This document shows, piece after piece, positions 55,805-64,000 of a DNA stretch of 64,000 nt; the stretch's first letter is position 1, and the number at the start of each line of letters is the position of its first letter. The stretch covers positions 1 to 64,000 of the forward strand of contig MKWR01000025.1 of the NCBI GenBank assembly GCA_001899855.1, read 5' to 3'. The DNA comes from Lysobacterales bacterium 63-13. Lineage in GTDB: Bacteria; Pseudomonadota; Gammaproteobacteria; Xanthomonadales; Rhodanobacteraceae. The notes under the pieces are model-generated. The model saw only the letters and a list, made by a program, of their open reading frames with translations, was not told the DNA's origin and made no database searches. Made by a program: the position numbers and the translations under genes.

Positions 55805-58177
55805 TTGAGCGACCTGGTTCTTTGGCTGGATGCGTTGCGCATGTCCGATCTTGGCAAGGTCGGTGGCAAGAACTCCTCGCTCGGCGAGATGATCGGCAAC
55901 CTGGGCAAGCTTGGCGTATCCGTGCCGGGCGGCTATGCGACCACCGCGGCCGCGTTCCAGCAGTTCATCGCGCAGAGCGGGCTCGCCAAGCGCATCCAGG
56001 ATCGACTGGCCACGCTGGACGTCGACAACGTCGCCGAACTGACCACCGCCGGTGCCGAAATCCGCCGCTGGATCATTGAAACCCCGCTGATCCCCGAATT
56101 CGACAAGGCCGTGCGCGAAGCCTATGCGCAGCTTTGCGAGCGCGCCGGCGACCCGGATATCGCTGTCGCCGTGCGTTCCTCGGCCACCGCCGAGGACCTG
56201 CCCGATGCCTCGTTTGCCGGCCAGCAGGAAACCTTCCTCAATGTCAGCGGTGCCGACGACGTCATCCACACGCTCAAGGAAGTCTTCGCCTCGCTGTACA
56301 ACGATCGCGCGATCGCCTACCGCGTGCACCACGGTTTCAAGCACGAGGATGTATCGCTGTCGGCTGGCGTGCAGCTCATGGTGCGCTCGGATGTCGGTGC
56401 CTCGGGCGTCTTGTTCACCCTCGATACCGAATCCGGTTTCCGCGATGCGGTGTTCGTTACCGGCAGCTACGGCCTTGGCGAAATGGTCGTCCAGGGCGCG
56501 GTCAATCCGGATGAGTTCTACGTCTACAAGCCGACGCTCAGGGCCGGCAAGCCGGCCATCCTGCGCCGCCAGATCGGTTCCAAGCAGCAGCGCATGGTCT
56601 ATTCGGATGCGCCCGGCGAACGCGTGCGCATCGAGGAAACCCCGATCGCCGATCGCGCCCGCTTCTGCCTCAGCGATGAGGAAGTGCATGAGCTGTCGCG
56701 CCAGGCGCTCATCATCGAGGATCACTACGGCCGGCCGATGGATATCGAGTGGGGCAAGGATGGCCACACCGGCAAGCTGTACATCCTCCAGGCGCGCCCG
56801 GAAACCGTGAAATCACGCGCGCGCGCCACGCAGGTCGAACGCTTCCACTTGCAGGCACGCGGCCCGGTGCTCGCTGAAGGCCGTTCGGTTGGGCAGAAGA
56901 TCGGCAGCGGCACGGCGCGCGTCGTGCGCTCGATCAAGGACATGGATCGGGTCAAGGCCGGCGATGTGCTCGTCGCCGACATGACCGATCCCGATTGGGA
57001 ACCGGTGATGAAGCGCGCCTCGGCCATCGTCACCAATCGCGGCGGCCGCACCTGCCACGCCGCGATCATCGCGCGCGAGCTTGGCGTGCCGGCCATTGTC
57101 GGCACCGGCAACGGCCTCGACAGGATTCCGGATGGTGCTGAAGTCACGATTTCCTGCGCCGAAGGCGACACCGGTTTCATCTATGAAGGCCGTTTGCCGT
57201 TTGAACGCATCACCGCCGATCTCGGGCAGATGCCGCCTGCCCCGTTGAAGATCATGATGAACGTGGCCAACCCCGAGCGCGCCTTCGATTTCGCCATGCT
57301 GCCGAATGCCGGCGTCGGCCTCGCCCGGCTCGAGATGATCATCGCCAGCCATATCGGCGTGCATCCGAGGGCCCTGCTCGAGTACGACAGCCAGGACGCC
57401 GAGATCAAGCGCAAGATCGACGAGCGCATGGCCGGCTATTCGAGCCCGGTCGATTTCTACGTCGATCGCCTCGCCGAAGGCATCGCCACGATCACCGCCG
57501 CCTTCGCACCGCAACCCGTCATCGTGCGTCTCTCCGATTTCAAGTCGAACGAATACGCGAACCTGATCGGCGGCACCAAATACGAGCCGCACGAGGAAAA
57601 TCCGATGATCGGCTTCCGTGGCGCCAGCCGCTATGTCGATCCAAGTTTCGCCGCGGCATTCGCCCTTGAATGCCGCGCCATGAAGAAGGTCCGCGAGGAA
57701 ATGGGCCTGACCAACGCCTGGGTCATGATCCCGTTCGTGCGCACACTCGACGAAGGCCGCAAGGTCGTTGAAGTGCTCGCCGAAAACGGACTCAAGCAAG
57801 GCCAGGACGGCCTCAAGGTCATCATGATGTGCGAAGTGCCCTCCAACGCCCTGCTCGCCGATGAGTTCCTCGAAATCTTCGACGGCTTCTCGATCGGGTC
57901 GAATGATCTGACCCAGCTCACCCTCGGCCTCGACCGCGACTCCAGCATCGTCGCCCACCTCTTTGACGAACGCGATGCGGCCGTCAAGAAACTGCTGTCA
58001 ATGGCAATCCAGACAGCAAGGCGCAAAGGCAAGTACATCGGCATCTGCGGCCAGGGCCCGAGCGATCACCCGGATCTGGCGGAGTGGCTGATGGATGAGG
58101 GGATTGAGTCGGTTTCTTTGAATCCGGATACGGTTGTGGATACTTGGCTCAAGCTGGCCAAGAAAAAGGCTCGGTAA
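55805..58177 (+). CDS. ppsA: Phosphoenolpyruvate synthase
   Basis: PpsA converts pyruvate, ATP and water to PEP, AMP and phosphate, an entry to gluconeogenesis. The 790-residue protein has the ATP-grasp domain ([13 protein letters not shown]), the phosphohistidine domain with H418 in [15 protein letters not shown] and the PEP-binding barrel ([15 protein letters not shown]). The start is TTG 55805 with GGAG 9 nt upstream, giving the conserved [22 protein letters not shown] 55798 is out of frame. Its regulator ppsR lies 1.6 kb away. The C-terminus is normal. Confidence 0.97.
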   Translation: MSDLVLWLDALRMSDLGKVGGKNSSLGEMIGNLGKLGVSVPGGYATTAAAFQQFIAQSGLAKRIQDRLATLDVDNVAELTTAGAEIRRWIIETPLIPEFDKAVREAYAQLCERAGDPDIAVAVRSSATAEDLPDASFAGQQETFLNVSGADDVIHTLKEVFASLYNDRAIAYRVHHGFKHEDVSLSAGVQLMVRSDVGASGVLFTLDTESGFRDAVFVTGSYGLGEMVVQGAVNPDEFYVYKPTLRAGKPAILRRQIGSKQQRMVYSDAPGERVRIEETPIADRARFCLSDEEVHELSRQALIIEDHYGRPMDIEWGKDGHTGKLYILQARPETVKSRARATQVERFHLQARGPVLAEGRSVGQKIGSGTARVVRSIKDMDRVKAGDVLVADMTDPDWEPVMKRASAIVTNRGGRTCHAAIIARELGVPAIVGTGNGLDRIPDGAEVTISCAEGDTGFIYEGRLPFERITADLGQMPPAPLKIMMNVANPERAFDFAMLPNAGVGLARLEMIIASHIGVHPRALLEYDSQDAEIKRKIDERMAGYSSPVDFYVDRLAEGIATITAAFAPQPVIVRLSDFKSNEYANLIGGTKYEPHEENPMIGFRGASRYVDPSFAAAFALECRAMKKVREEMGLTNAWVMIPFVRTLDEGRKVVEVLAENGLKQGQDGLKVIMMCEVPSNALLADEFLEIFDGFSIGSNDLTQLTLGLDRDSSIVAHLFDERDAAVKKLLSMAIQTARRKGKYIGICGQGPSDHPDLAEWLMDEGIESVSLNPDTVVDTWLKLAKKKAR

Positions 58178-58265
58178 AGAAGCGCCCCCTTCCCAGTTTC
58201 AACTTAAGAATCACGCTGGCAACACTGACGCTGGTTCTGCGTTGCTCTGGCGGACACTGTTTTCT

Positions 58266-59780
58266 TCAGAGCAGCACTTTCTCGAATGGCACGCGTTCAA
58301 TGCGCCCAACCGCATCCAGAGCCTTGCGCACATCCTTGCGTGCGAGGATCTCGCGCCAGCGCTGCATGTGCAGAGTGTCGCGAGGTGCCTCGGCAACTTC
58401 GATATACGTCTGCACCTCGGACAATGCGCCGTTGCGCCAGTCCTCGCTGCGCAGACGCTCGACAAGCAGCGAGGCGGCGGCATCGATCCGTCCAGCTTGT
58501 ACGAGTGCGGCCTGATAGGCAGCCATCGATTCGATTCGTTCGGCGCGCATGATTTCAAGCTGAGCCTCGACCACCGTCTGATCGCCCTTGACCGTGGCGG
58601 CGATGACCCGGTTCAGGGCCAATTGCATGCGACCGAACGGACTCATGAGCCCCAGCTCGTCCATTGCCTCCTCAACTTCATCAGCGCGTCCCAGGCGGGC
58701 CAGCAGACGGGCAAGATTCAACGACTGGCTGACGTTCAAACCACCGTTTTCAGGTCGGCGGGCGGCCTTGCGTTGTTGTGTGACCGCATCCTCCCATCGG
58801 CCGAGGCGCTGCAAGGCACGGCTGCGAGCGTCCAGAATCCATATGTAGAAATCATCGGTATCGGAATACACCGAAGTTCCCTCCGCAGCCACGCGCGCAA
58901 TCACCTTGTCGGCCTGTTCTAGCGCACGCTCGGCATGCCCATCTCGGATGTCGAGTTCCAGTTCATCGCCGAGGTAGGAGAGGCGCTCGGGATGCCGCTT
59001 GCGCAATTCATCGATATGGTCACGCTGACGCTTCATCGTGCGTCGGATGTCGAAGCCGCCGACGCGCGCGCGCGTCAGGCCATCAAAACGCTTGTCGACG
59101 CGAAACGTCAGCACAATCGACGGCGAATCGATGCGCGCCGCCACTTCCGTCGCGCGCGGCATGCTTTCGTTGTCGATCAGGAATCGCACGAGGTCGAACC
59201 ACAGTTCGTTCGGTTCGACGCCTTCGTTCGTCCAGTTGGCATCGAACAAGGCGATCAGCATGGCGATCCGCTCGTCGCGGTTCGCCCGCGACAGGTCGAG
59301 CCTGCGTGAAATGTTGAATATCGCTTGCTCGCGGATCTGATCGAGCGAATTCGGCCAGCGTTGCGCGATCATGCGCACGCTGCCGGCACTGTCAACGTAG
59401 TCATTGAGCGCATAGGCCGCGCGCAGGCGCAGGTGCCATGCAATGCCGTCAGATTGATCGAAAGCACAAGCGCTCACGAGCAGACCGTGCGCCTTGTGCG
59501 CCTGGCCACTATCTAGGGCGGCGATGCCCGCACGCAACAAACCCAAGTATTGCTCGGCGGGTTCAAGTGCACTGAAGCCAGGCGAGGCGATCACCTTGTC
59601 GAACCTGTGATCGGCGGCGGCGATTTCGTTGTCGGCGAGATGCTGTTCAGCCGCCGCAAGATCGGCGCGCGCCGCCGCGACGACGGCTTTGTCGAGCGGT
59701 GCCGGGAGCGGACGCTGCGCATGGGAAGATCCAGCCCATGCAAAAACAATGCAGATTAGGGAAACTAAGGACAAACGCAC
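58266..59780 (-). CDS. Exported TPR-like repeat protein
   Basis: The 504-residue product starts at GTG 59780 (AGAGG 8 nt upstream) with a signal peptide (VRLSLVSLICIVFAWAGSSH, cleaved after HA). An ATG at 59828 is open but less suitable. The mature part is all alpha-helical in character, with TPR-like segments: AEQYLGLLRAGIAALDSGQ, LDARSRALQRLGRWEDAV and AYQAALVQAGRIDAAASLL. It probably acts as a periplasmic or surface scaffold; no enzymatic signature. The convergent ppsA ends 88 bp away, and the repeat array lies upstream. Confidence 0.7.
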   Translation of the reverse strand: MRLSLVSLICIVFAWAGSSHAQRPLPAPLDKAVVAAARADLAAAEQHLADNEIAAADHRFDKVIASPGFSALEPAEQYLGLLRAGIAALDSGQAHKAHGLLVSACAFDQSDGIAWHLRLRAAYALNDYVDSAGSVRMIAQRWPNSLDQIREQAIFNISRRLDLSRANRDERIAMLIALFDANWTNEGVEPNELWFDLVRFLIDNESMPRATEVAARIDSPSIVLTFRVDKRFDGLTRARVGGFDIRRTMKRQRDHIDELRKRHPERLSYLGDELELDIRDGHAERALEQADKVIARVAAEGTSVYSDTDDFYIWILDARSRALQRLGRWEDAVTQQRKAARRPENGGLNVSQSLNLARLLARLGRADEVEEAMDELGLMSPFGRMQLALNRVIAATVKGDQTVVEAQLEIMRAERIESMAAYQAALVQAGRIDAAASLLVERLRSEDWRNGALSEVQTYIEVAEAPRDTLHMQRWREILARKDVRKALDAVGRIERVPFEKVLL

Positions 59781-59880
59781 GCTATTGCCTCTTTTGGGGG
59801 CGCCTCCAAGTGCGCTGAATTGGATCATGCCATCACTTCCGCTGGCAGGGAATCGCTGCAGCGGGACAAAACCGCAGCGC

Positions 59881-60342
59881 GATCCGGCGCGGTCCGGGAC
59901 CGCGATCCGGGACGCGATCCGGGACACCCGCTTTTGGACGCGATCCGGGACACCCACTTTTTGCTTGCCCCGGCGCGATCCGGGACACCCACTTTTTGCT
60001 TGCCCCACGGCACGACCCGGCACGACCCGGGACACCCAATTTTTGCGGCACGACCCGGGACACTCACTTTTTGCTTGGCCCGGGCTTCTCAGAACAAGCG
60101 GCCCCTTCCCCAGCCTTGAGCCACTGATCGGCGCCGAGCAACAGCAAGTTCGCTGCTCTAGCCATGTGCGACCCGGGACACCCACTTTTCACGACCTGGG
60201 ACACCCACCTTTTTGCTGCTCCCGGTTTTGCTGACCAAACCTTCCTCTCCGCATCGCTATGCAACTAGTTGGCCACAGGATTCGTCGCGAGGCGATCGAG
60301 GACGGCACGACCCGACCCGGGACACCCACTTTTTGCTTGGCC
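59881..60342. repeat. Array of GGGACACCC-type repeats
   Basis: Eight copies of GGGACAC are spaced irregularly (59921, 59947, 59982, 60029, 60057, 60175, 60198, 60319). Most continue as CCACTTTTTGCTTG and are preceded by CGATCC or CGACCC. A degenerate start at 59881-59920 includes the palindrome-like GCGGTCCGGGACCGC (59889-59903). No open frame of value runs here; the array separates the TPR-like gene from the transposase gene. It appears to be a REP-like element family tied to the transposase. Confidence 0.8.
60052..60159. repeat. 108-bp long direct repeat, copy 1
   Basis: This segment runs from GACCCGGGACACTCAC to CGCTGCTCT and aligns well with 60314-60422. Both end with CCACTGATCGGCGCCGAGCA and contain the palindrome TCGGCGCCGA. 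It shows a longer unit duplicated inside the GGGACACCC array. Confidence 0.8.
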
Positions 60343-60422
60343 CGGGCTTCTCAGCCCACAGCGGCCTCTTCCCCAACTTTGTGCCACTGATCGGCGCCGA
60401 GCAACAGCACGTTCGCTGCTCT
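60314..60422. repeat. 109-bp long direct repeat, copy 2
   Basis: This is the partner of 60052-60159, separated by 154 bp. It differs by scattered substitutions and a 1-bp length change. The copy sits 100 bp from the transposase stop codon. Confidence 0.8.
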
Positions 60423-60522
60423 CATCCCCAAGTAGCCACGATTTCTACGTCGAATGCCTATTCGCGGGCAGCACGAAAACCGGCAAGCGCCGATCCAGGT
60501 GGCCTTTCAATCGAATCCCGAA

Positions 60523-61506
60523 TCAGGTCGGCCGAAGCCGCATCAACGATCGGGCGCCGCTGACTCCCTTCATCCAGCACTGTCCCATGGACCGCGCTTT
60601 CTCGATCAGGGTCTGGGCACAGCCAATGGCACGCGCGTAGCGGGTTTCCGTGCCAAGCGTCTGCGTGCTCCATTGCCGCTCGCTCAGTCCGAGCTTTCGC
60701 AAGATGGGCGGCTCGGTCGCGGAGATTGCACGGCGTTTGTCAGCCCGTGTCAGTCGAGCGGTCCAGTCGATGACATCGAGGTAGTCAGCAACGCTGAGCG
60801 GCAGGCTCGCGTTCGAAGAAATTGATCGAATGCCCGATAGCGGTATTGATGCGACACGTGCATCGTTCTCGATCGCCCTGATCCGTTGCAGAGCGCTGGT
60901 GTGGACGGAAGTTTCGAGGTTCTCGGCGACTCTGGCCCGAATCGGATTGAGATCGACGTAGCTCATGCACGTGAGCACGGCGGCATCGTCGAGCAACGCC
61001 TGACACTTGTAGCGTCCTTCCCAGAAGCGCCCGGTGCAGGCATCTTCGCGATTGGCCCGTCGCGCAATGGGTTCGTTGAGGCTGTGCATGAACCAGGCCA
61101 GGCTGCCCAGGCGCTGGCGGCAGATCTCCAGACGCTCAGGATTGCCAAGCAGGTTTTGTTCCTTGACCTCGCAGGCGGCGAAATCGACTTCACCTTCGAC
61201 AGTCGCCGGGAACAACCGAACCCAGCGCTGTGCAACCTCTTCATTCGACCAGGCGAAAGTCGCATGCGGGTCGATCCGCACCACGACGTGGACGTGATTG
61301 CTCATTACCGCGTAGGCATACAGGCCGACGGCGAAAATCTCGGCCAGCTCCAGCAACCTCCCCTCGACCCACTCGCGCCGGTGTTCGTAGGACTTCCCGT
61401 TATAGGGATCCGTGCCGCACAACCATGCCCGTCGCACACAGCGCGAGATGCAGTGGTAGTAGCCCGGTGACTCGGGATCGACAAGGAGACTGCGAGCGGT
61501 CGTCAT
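60523..61506 (-). CDS. REP-associated tyrosine transposase (RAYT, IS200-like)
   Basis: The 327-residue protein has the Y1 transposase features: PGYYHCISRCVRRAWLCG near the start, the HUH motif AVMSNHVHVVVR and a tyrosine in MSYVDLNPIRARV that is the likely nucleophile. It is longer than the ~150-residue IS200 TnpA, as in the RAYT branch. Such enzymes act on REP palindromes and are thought to be domesticated. Repeats lie on both sides: the GGGACACCC array downstream and an inverted copy at 61581-61624. ATG 61506 follows GGTGGA; the upstream frame to 61779 was rejected. Confidence 0.88.
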   Translation of the reverse strand: MTTARSLLVDPESPGYYHCISRCVRRAWLCGTDPYNGKSYEHRREWVEGRLLELAEIFAVGLYAYAVMSNHVHVVVRIDPHATFAWSNEEVAQRWVRLFPATVEGEVDFAACEVKEQNLLGNPERLEICRQRLGSLAWFMHSLNEPIARRANREDACTGRFWEGRYKCQALLDDAAVLTCMSYVDLNPIRARVAENLETSVHTSALQRIRAIENDARVASIPLSGIRSISSNASLPLSVADYLDVIDWTARLTRADKRRAISATEPPILRKLGLSERQWSTQTLGTETRYARAIGCAQTLIEKARSMGQCWMKGVSGARSLMRLRPT

Positions 61507-61580
61507 TCCACCAGAGTGGCGAACGACGGCGGCCTTGTCTGTAGGAAATTGCTGACAGCGGAGGTAGGACGGGATTGGCT

Positions 61581-61624
61581 TTGTGGATGTCCCGGACTGC
61601 CGCGTTGTGGATGCTCCGGACTGC
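61581..61624. repeat. Two 20-bp repeats in inverse orientation to the array
   Basis: TTGTGGATGTCCCGGACTGC (61581-61600) and TTGTGGATGCTCCGGACTGC (61605-61624) differ at two positions. GTGGATGTCCCGGA matches the reverse complement of the array motif (GTGGGTGTCCCGGA) at 13 of 14 positions. The transposase gene is thus flanked by the same motif in opposite orientations. Confidence 0.7.
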
Positions 61625-61774
61625 GTCCATCTCTCCGCGATCTCTCTTTGGTAAAACGATTGTGGGACAGTTGTTCGCCCTGCTGCCGCGACGATCGGTG
61701 TTCGCATGAGATTCGCAAAGAAGCGCCAAGCAATTGGCAGATATCGCCACTGTTCCGATAAAATCGATCGGTCA

Positions 61775-61789
61775 TGCACGGCCCGTGCA
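61775..61789 (+). promoter_or_regulatory. Palindrome upstream of the glycine-rich gene
   Basis: TGCACGG-C-CCGTGCA has 7-bp perfect arms around one base and lies 23 nt before the ATG at 61813. It may be an operator or an RNA hairpin in the 5' leader. The ribosome-binding GGGGAATAGCG follows between it and the ATG. Confidence 0.5.
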
Positions 61790-61812
61790 GAATATTACCT
61801 TGGGGAATAGCG

Positions 61813-64000
61813 ATGCATGGTTTGCAGCGGTCCACATTTCTGGCAGCGGCCTCTTGTCTACTCCTGTCGGCGATGGCGGTACCGATCCAGGCGGCCACAC
61901 TGACCGTCACCGGCACCGGCGAGCCGGCGACGGTAACGACGATCGATTGCGTCGGCCTGCAATGTGCAACGCTGCGCGGCGCAATCAATGCGGCAACATC
62001 GGGTGACACGATCCATTTCGACCCTTTAGCTCTCGATGGCCAGACAATTTATCTGACGCTATCGACGAACAACCTCAGCACCGGTAGTACGGCGTTCGGC
62101 CCGTCGGCATTCTTCATAACCGGCGGCAAGACACTGACAATCGACGCATCCGCCAATGGCCTGAGCCGAGGTGTTGTCATTGCACGATCCGGGGCCGCTG
62201 GCATTGCAAATTTTCGACTTTTTGATATCGATAGCTCCGCAACGCTGAACTTGCGCGGGCTGACGCTGCGCAATGGATTCGCGCTGGGCGGAGATTCCAG
62301 ATTCGGCGGCGGTGCGCTGGGTGCCGGCGGGGCAATCTTCAATCGCGGTGCGTTGAACATCACGCGATGCGCGCTTGTGCTCAATGCCGCCCAAGGTGGC
62401 AGTACGTCAGGGGGATCCGGGTCGAGCGGAGGGGGAGTCGGTGAGACGCCGTTGGCCGGCGGCGGAAACGGGGGCGGACCAAACGGTGGGCTCTTGGGCG
62501 GTGGAGCGTTTGGCGCCGGTGGCCCTGGCGGAATCGGCGGTGGCGGGGCCCGAGGTCTGGACAGTGGCGAGGGATTATATGTCGGTAAAGGCGGTCTTGG
62601 CGGCTTCGGCGGAGGCGGTGGCCGAGGCGGCAATGGTTCTGTAGCAGTTGGCGACGGTGGCGGCGGTGGGTTTGGCGGCGGCGGCGGCGGCCACGGATAT
62701 GGCACGGCCACGGGCAATAGCGGCCAGCCAGGTTTTGGTGGCGCCAGCGGCACATATTTACTTGGCGGCGCGGGCGCTGGAATGGGTGGTGCCATATTCA
62801 ATGACGCCGGGACGGTCACGCTGACCAACGTGACTCTCGCTGAAAATCGTGCGAGTGGTGGCAGTTCAAGTAGCGAGACAAGCAACGGTTCGGGTTACGG
62901 CGGCGCCATCTTCAACTACGCGGGCAATCTCACACTGTCGTTTGTTACCGCTGCCAATAACCGGGTAAACGCTGGCGGTAGCGGCGGCAGCGCGGAAGGT
63001 GGCGCGCTTTTCAACCTCAGCGATACGCCGGCCAATTGCAGCGCCGGTGGCAACCTTTGTGCGAGTGGCGGCACGGCAACGCTGACCATCTCCCATTCCA
63101 TCGGTGCGAACAGCACCGGGACGACGACGGATATTGTTTCGCGCGCGTCGTATGGCGACCCCAGCGTTTTCGCACCCAACGCAAGCACACGGATTGGCAG
63201 TGTGGCGCTGGCGGCCTTGCCTGCACCGCTGCGCGGCGGATTGGTCGACGTGATGGTTCCGCTAGCGGGCAGTTCGGCTATTGATGCAGGTGGACCAGGA
63301 CCTTGTGCGGTGGCAAGCGACCAGCGTGGCGTTCCGCGTCCACAGGGTGCCGAATGCGACATTGGCGCGGTGGAAAGTGAGACTCTTTTTGCCAATGGCT
63401 TCGAAGACATGTCGGTTGTAATGCCGCTGGTCAATTGCACCGGCATGCTGCATCACACCGATGTCCTCGCTGAAACTTTTTCAGGTTCGGCGTTGACGCC
63501 GGATTGGACGGTTGACGTCAATGCAGGTGCGGTCAACGTCGCAGACGGCGTCAGCGCTTCTTCCAGCGCGACGACGTTCCCATTCGTCCGGTCCGCAGCG
63601 TCGATCATTCCGACCATTGGTGATTTCTCGGTGCGCTGGAGCGCCCGTTACACCAACCTTGCGCCCCAGGGCACGGGTTCGCTGGTGGTTTCCAATGGGT
63701 TACCGGCCAACGGCACAGCCGACAGTTACGCCCTGCGCAGTGTCGACGCCTGGCAGGATGGAAGCGGTTTCAACGTGCGCGCACGCACCAATGCGACGAC
63801 CTACAAAAGCGTGTTCGTGGAGAGCCCCGCGCAGAACATTGCGCACGATGTGGAGTACTGCTGGATCGACAGCCAGAGCATGGTTGAGGTCTGGGTTGAT
63901 GGCGTGCGCACACTGCAATCGCCGACGACCGGTCTGACGCGCCCGACGTCGCTTTGGTTCGGCAACCCGGTCGTTGCGGGCACCGCATGGAGCAGCTTCA
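61813..64000 (+). CDS. Large secreted glycine-rich protein, incomplete at window edge
   Basis: One frame is open from ATG 61813 to the end of the window (729 codons, no stop seen). It has a signal peptide (MHGLQRSTFLAAASCLLLSA, cleaved after QA) and beta-helix-like segments (ATLNLRGLTLRNGF, VTLTNVTLAENRAS). A Gly-rich stretch covers residues ~185-320 (GGGFGGGGGG-type runs). A choice-of-anchor-Q ending (SSAIDAGGPGPCAVASDQRG, ECDIGAVE) is followed by LFANGFED (525-532). After it lies a second domain starting near FSGSALTPDWTVD, cut by the edge. It is probably extracellular; function unknown. Confidence 0.8.
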   Translation, partial: MHGLQRSTFLAAASCLLLSAMAVPIQAATLTVTGTGEPATVTTIDCVGLQCATLRGAINAATSGDTIHFDPLALDGQTIYLTLSTNNLSTGSTAFGPSAFFITGGKTLTIDASANGLSRGVVIARSGAAGIANFRLFDIDSSATLNLRGLTLRNGFALGGDSRFGGGALGAGGAIFNRGALNITRCALVLNAAQGGSTSGGSGSSGGGVGETPLAGGGNGGGPNGGLLGGGAFGAGGPGGIGGGGARGLDSGEGLYVGKGGLGGFGGGGGRGGNGSVAVGDGGGGGFGGGGGGHGYGTATGNSGQPGFGGASGTYLLGGAGAGMGGAIFNDAGTVTLTNVTLAENRASGGSSSSETSNGSGYGGAIFNYAGNLTLSFVTAANNRVNAGGSGGSAEGGALFNLSDTPANCSAGGNLCASGGTATLTISHSIGANSTGTTTDIVSRASYGDPSVFAPNASTRIGSVALAALPAPLRGGLVDVMVPLAGSSAIDAGGPGPCAVASDQRGVPRPQGAECDIGAVESETLFANGFEDMSVVMPLVNCTGMLHHTDVLAETFSGSALTPDWTVDVNAGAVNVADGVSASSSATTFPFVRSAASIIPTIGDFSVRWSARYTNLAPQGTGSLVVSNGLPANGTADSYALRSVDAWQDGSGFNVRARTNATTYKSVFVESPAQNIAHDVEYCWIDSQSMVEVWVDGVRTLQSPTTGLTRPTSLWFGNPVVAGTAWSSF

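Larger units (their letters stand above)
61507..61812. other. 306-bp divergent intergenic region
   Basis: This lies between the transposase gene and the glycine-rich gene, transcribed away from each other. It holds a 20-bp tandem repeat (61581-61624) and a palindrome at 61775-61789. The rest shows no gene. It should hold the promoter of both genes, but I could not identify -10/-35 boxes. Confidence 0.6.

Noticed and set aside
59881-60342. CRISPR array
   Set aside because: Repeat spacing is irregular, units are degenerate, spacers are not of uniform length, and there are no cas genes.
62049-62885. Minus-strand 278-codon frame rich in proline (PPPPNPPPPP-type)
   Set aside because: It is the antisense shadow of the glycine-rich region of the plus-strand gene; GGC runs give proline codons on the other strand. 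No start-site support.

Overview
The window is chromosomal DNA of a GC-rich gammaproteobacterium. It is most likely a member of the Lysobacterales/Xanthomonadales, perhaps near Rhodanobacteraceae or Dokdonella. This placement is an inference: several secreted proteins carry an (I/L)FANGF(D/E) motif that I associate with that order, and the hut pathway uses HutF. No species can be named from sequence alone. Coding density is high; there is no rRNA operon, CRISPR array or prophage.

Region by region. 1-143 is the stump of an IS3-type transposase, followed by mutS and an O-acyltransferase. 5.0-12.6 kb is mostly minus-strand: an Hsp15-like S4 protein, pirin, a spondin-type secreted protein between two copies of an ~85-bp repeat, debris with an FG-GAP remnant, an old-yellow-enzyme reductase, a hydrolase, a lipoprotein and an RRM protein. 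12.6-18.3 kb holds a cold-shock gene with a strong terminator, IscA, asnS with two coupled small genes, an atypical SDR and a lipase-like hydrolase. 18.3-26.5 kb holds an MscK-type channel with an exported RidA protein, a small secreted protein, YajD, an endonuclease/exonuclease/phosphatase lipoprotein coupled to yebC, and an acyltransferase. 26.5-33.8 kb holds a class IV aminotransferase-fold enzyme, two MAPEG proteins, a DMT transporter, a VOC protein, a hipBA-type module with an AT-rich operator-like promoter, a glutathione transferase and a lipoprotein hydrolase whose 3' end runs antisense into hutU.

33.5-42.6 kb is a partial histidine-utilisation locus: hutU behind two membrane-protein genes, and divergent hutF/hutI sharing an intergenic region with nested perfect inverted repeats. 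HutU makes imidazolonepropionate, HutI opens it to formiminoglutamate and HutF deiminates that to formylglutamate. hutH and hutG are not in the window. 43.6-46.5 kb has ribosomal protein THX and a zinc locus (zur, a near-consensus Zur box, a MerC-like gene and a CDF transporter). 46.5-52.2 kb has gltX, a cpdB-like nucleotidase, a beta-helix surface protein and a DUF4399 protein. A tRNA-Ala/Glu/Asp cluster with promoter and terminator follows, then ppsR, a membrane protein and ppsA.

The right end (58.2-64.0 kb) is the most unusual part. A TPR-like secreted protein is separated by an array of GGGACACCC-type repeats from a REP-associated (RAYT/IS200-like) transposase, and a long glycine-rich secreted protein runs off the window edge. 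The strongest leads are the repeat array with its transposase, the hutF-hutI dyads with a probably leaderless hutI, the Zur box in front of a putative exporter operon, and the membrane-anchor frame fused to hutU.
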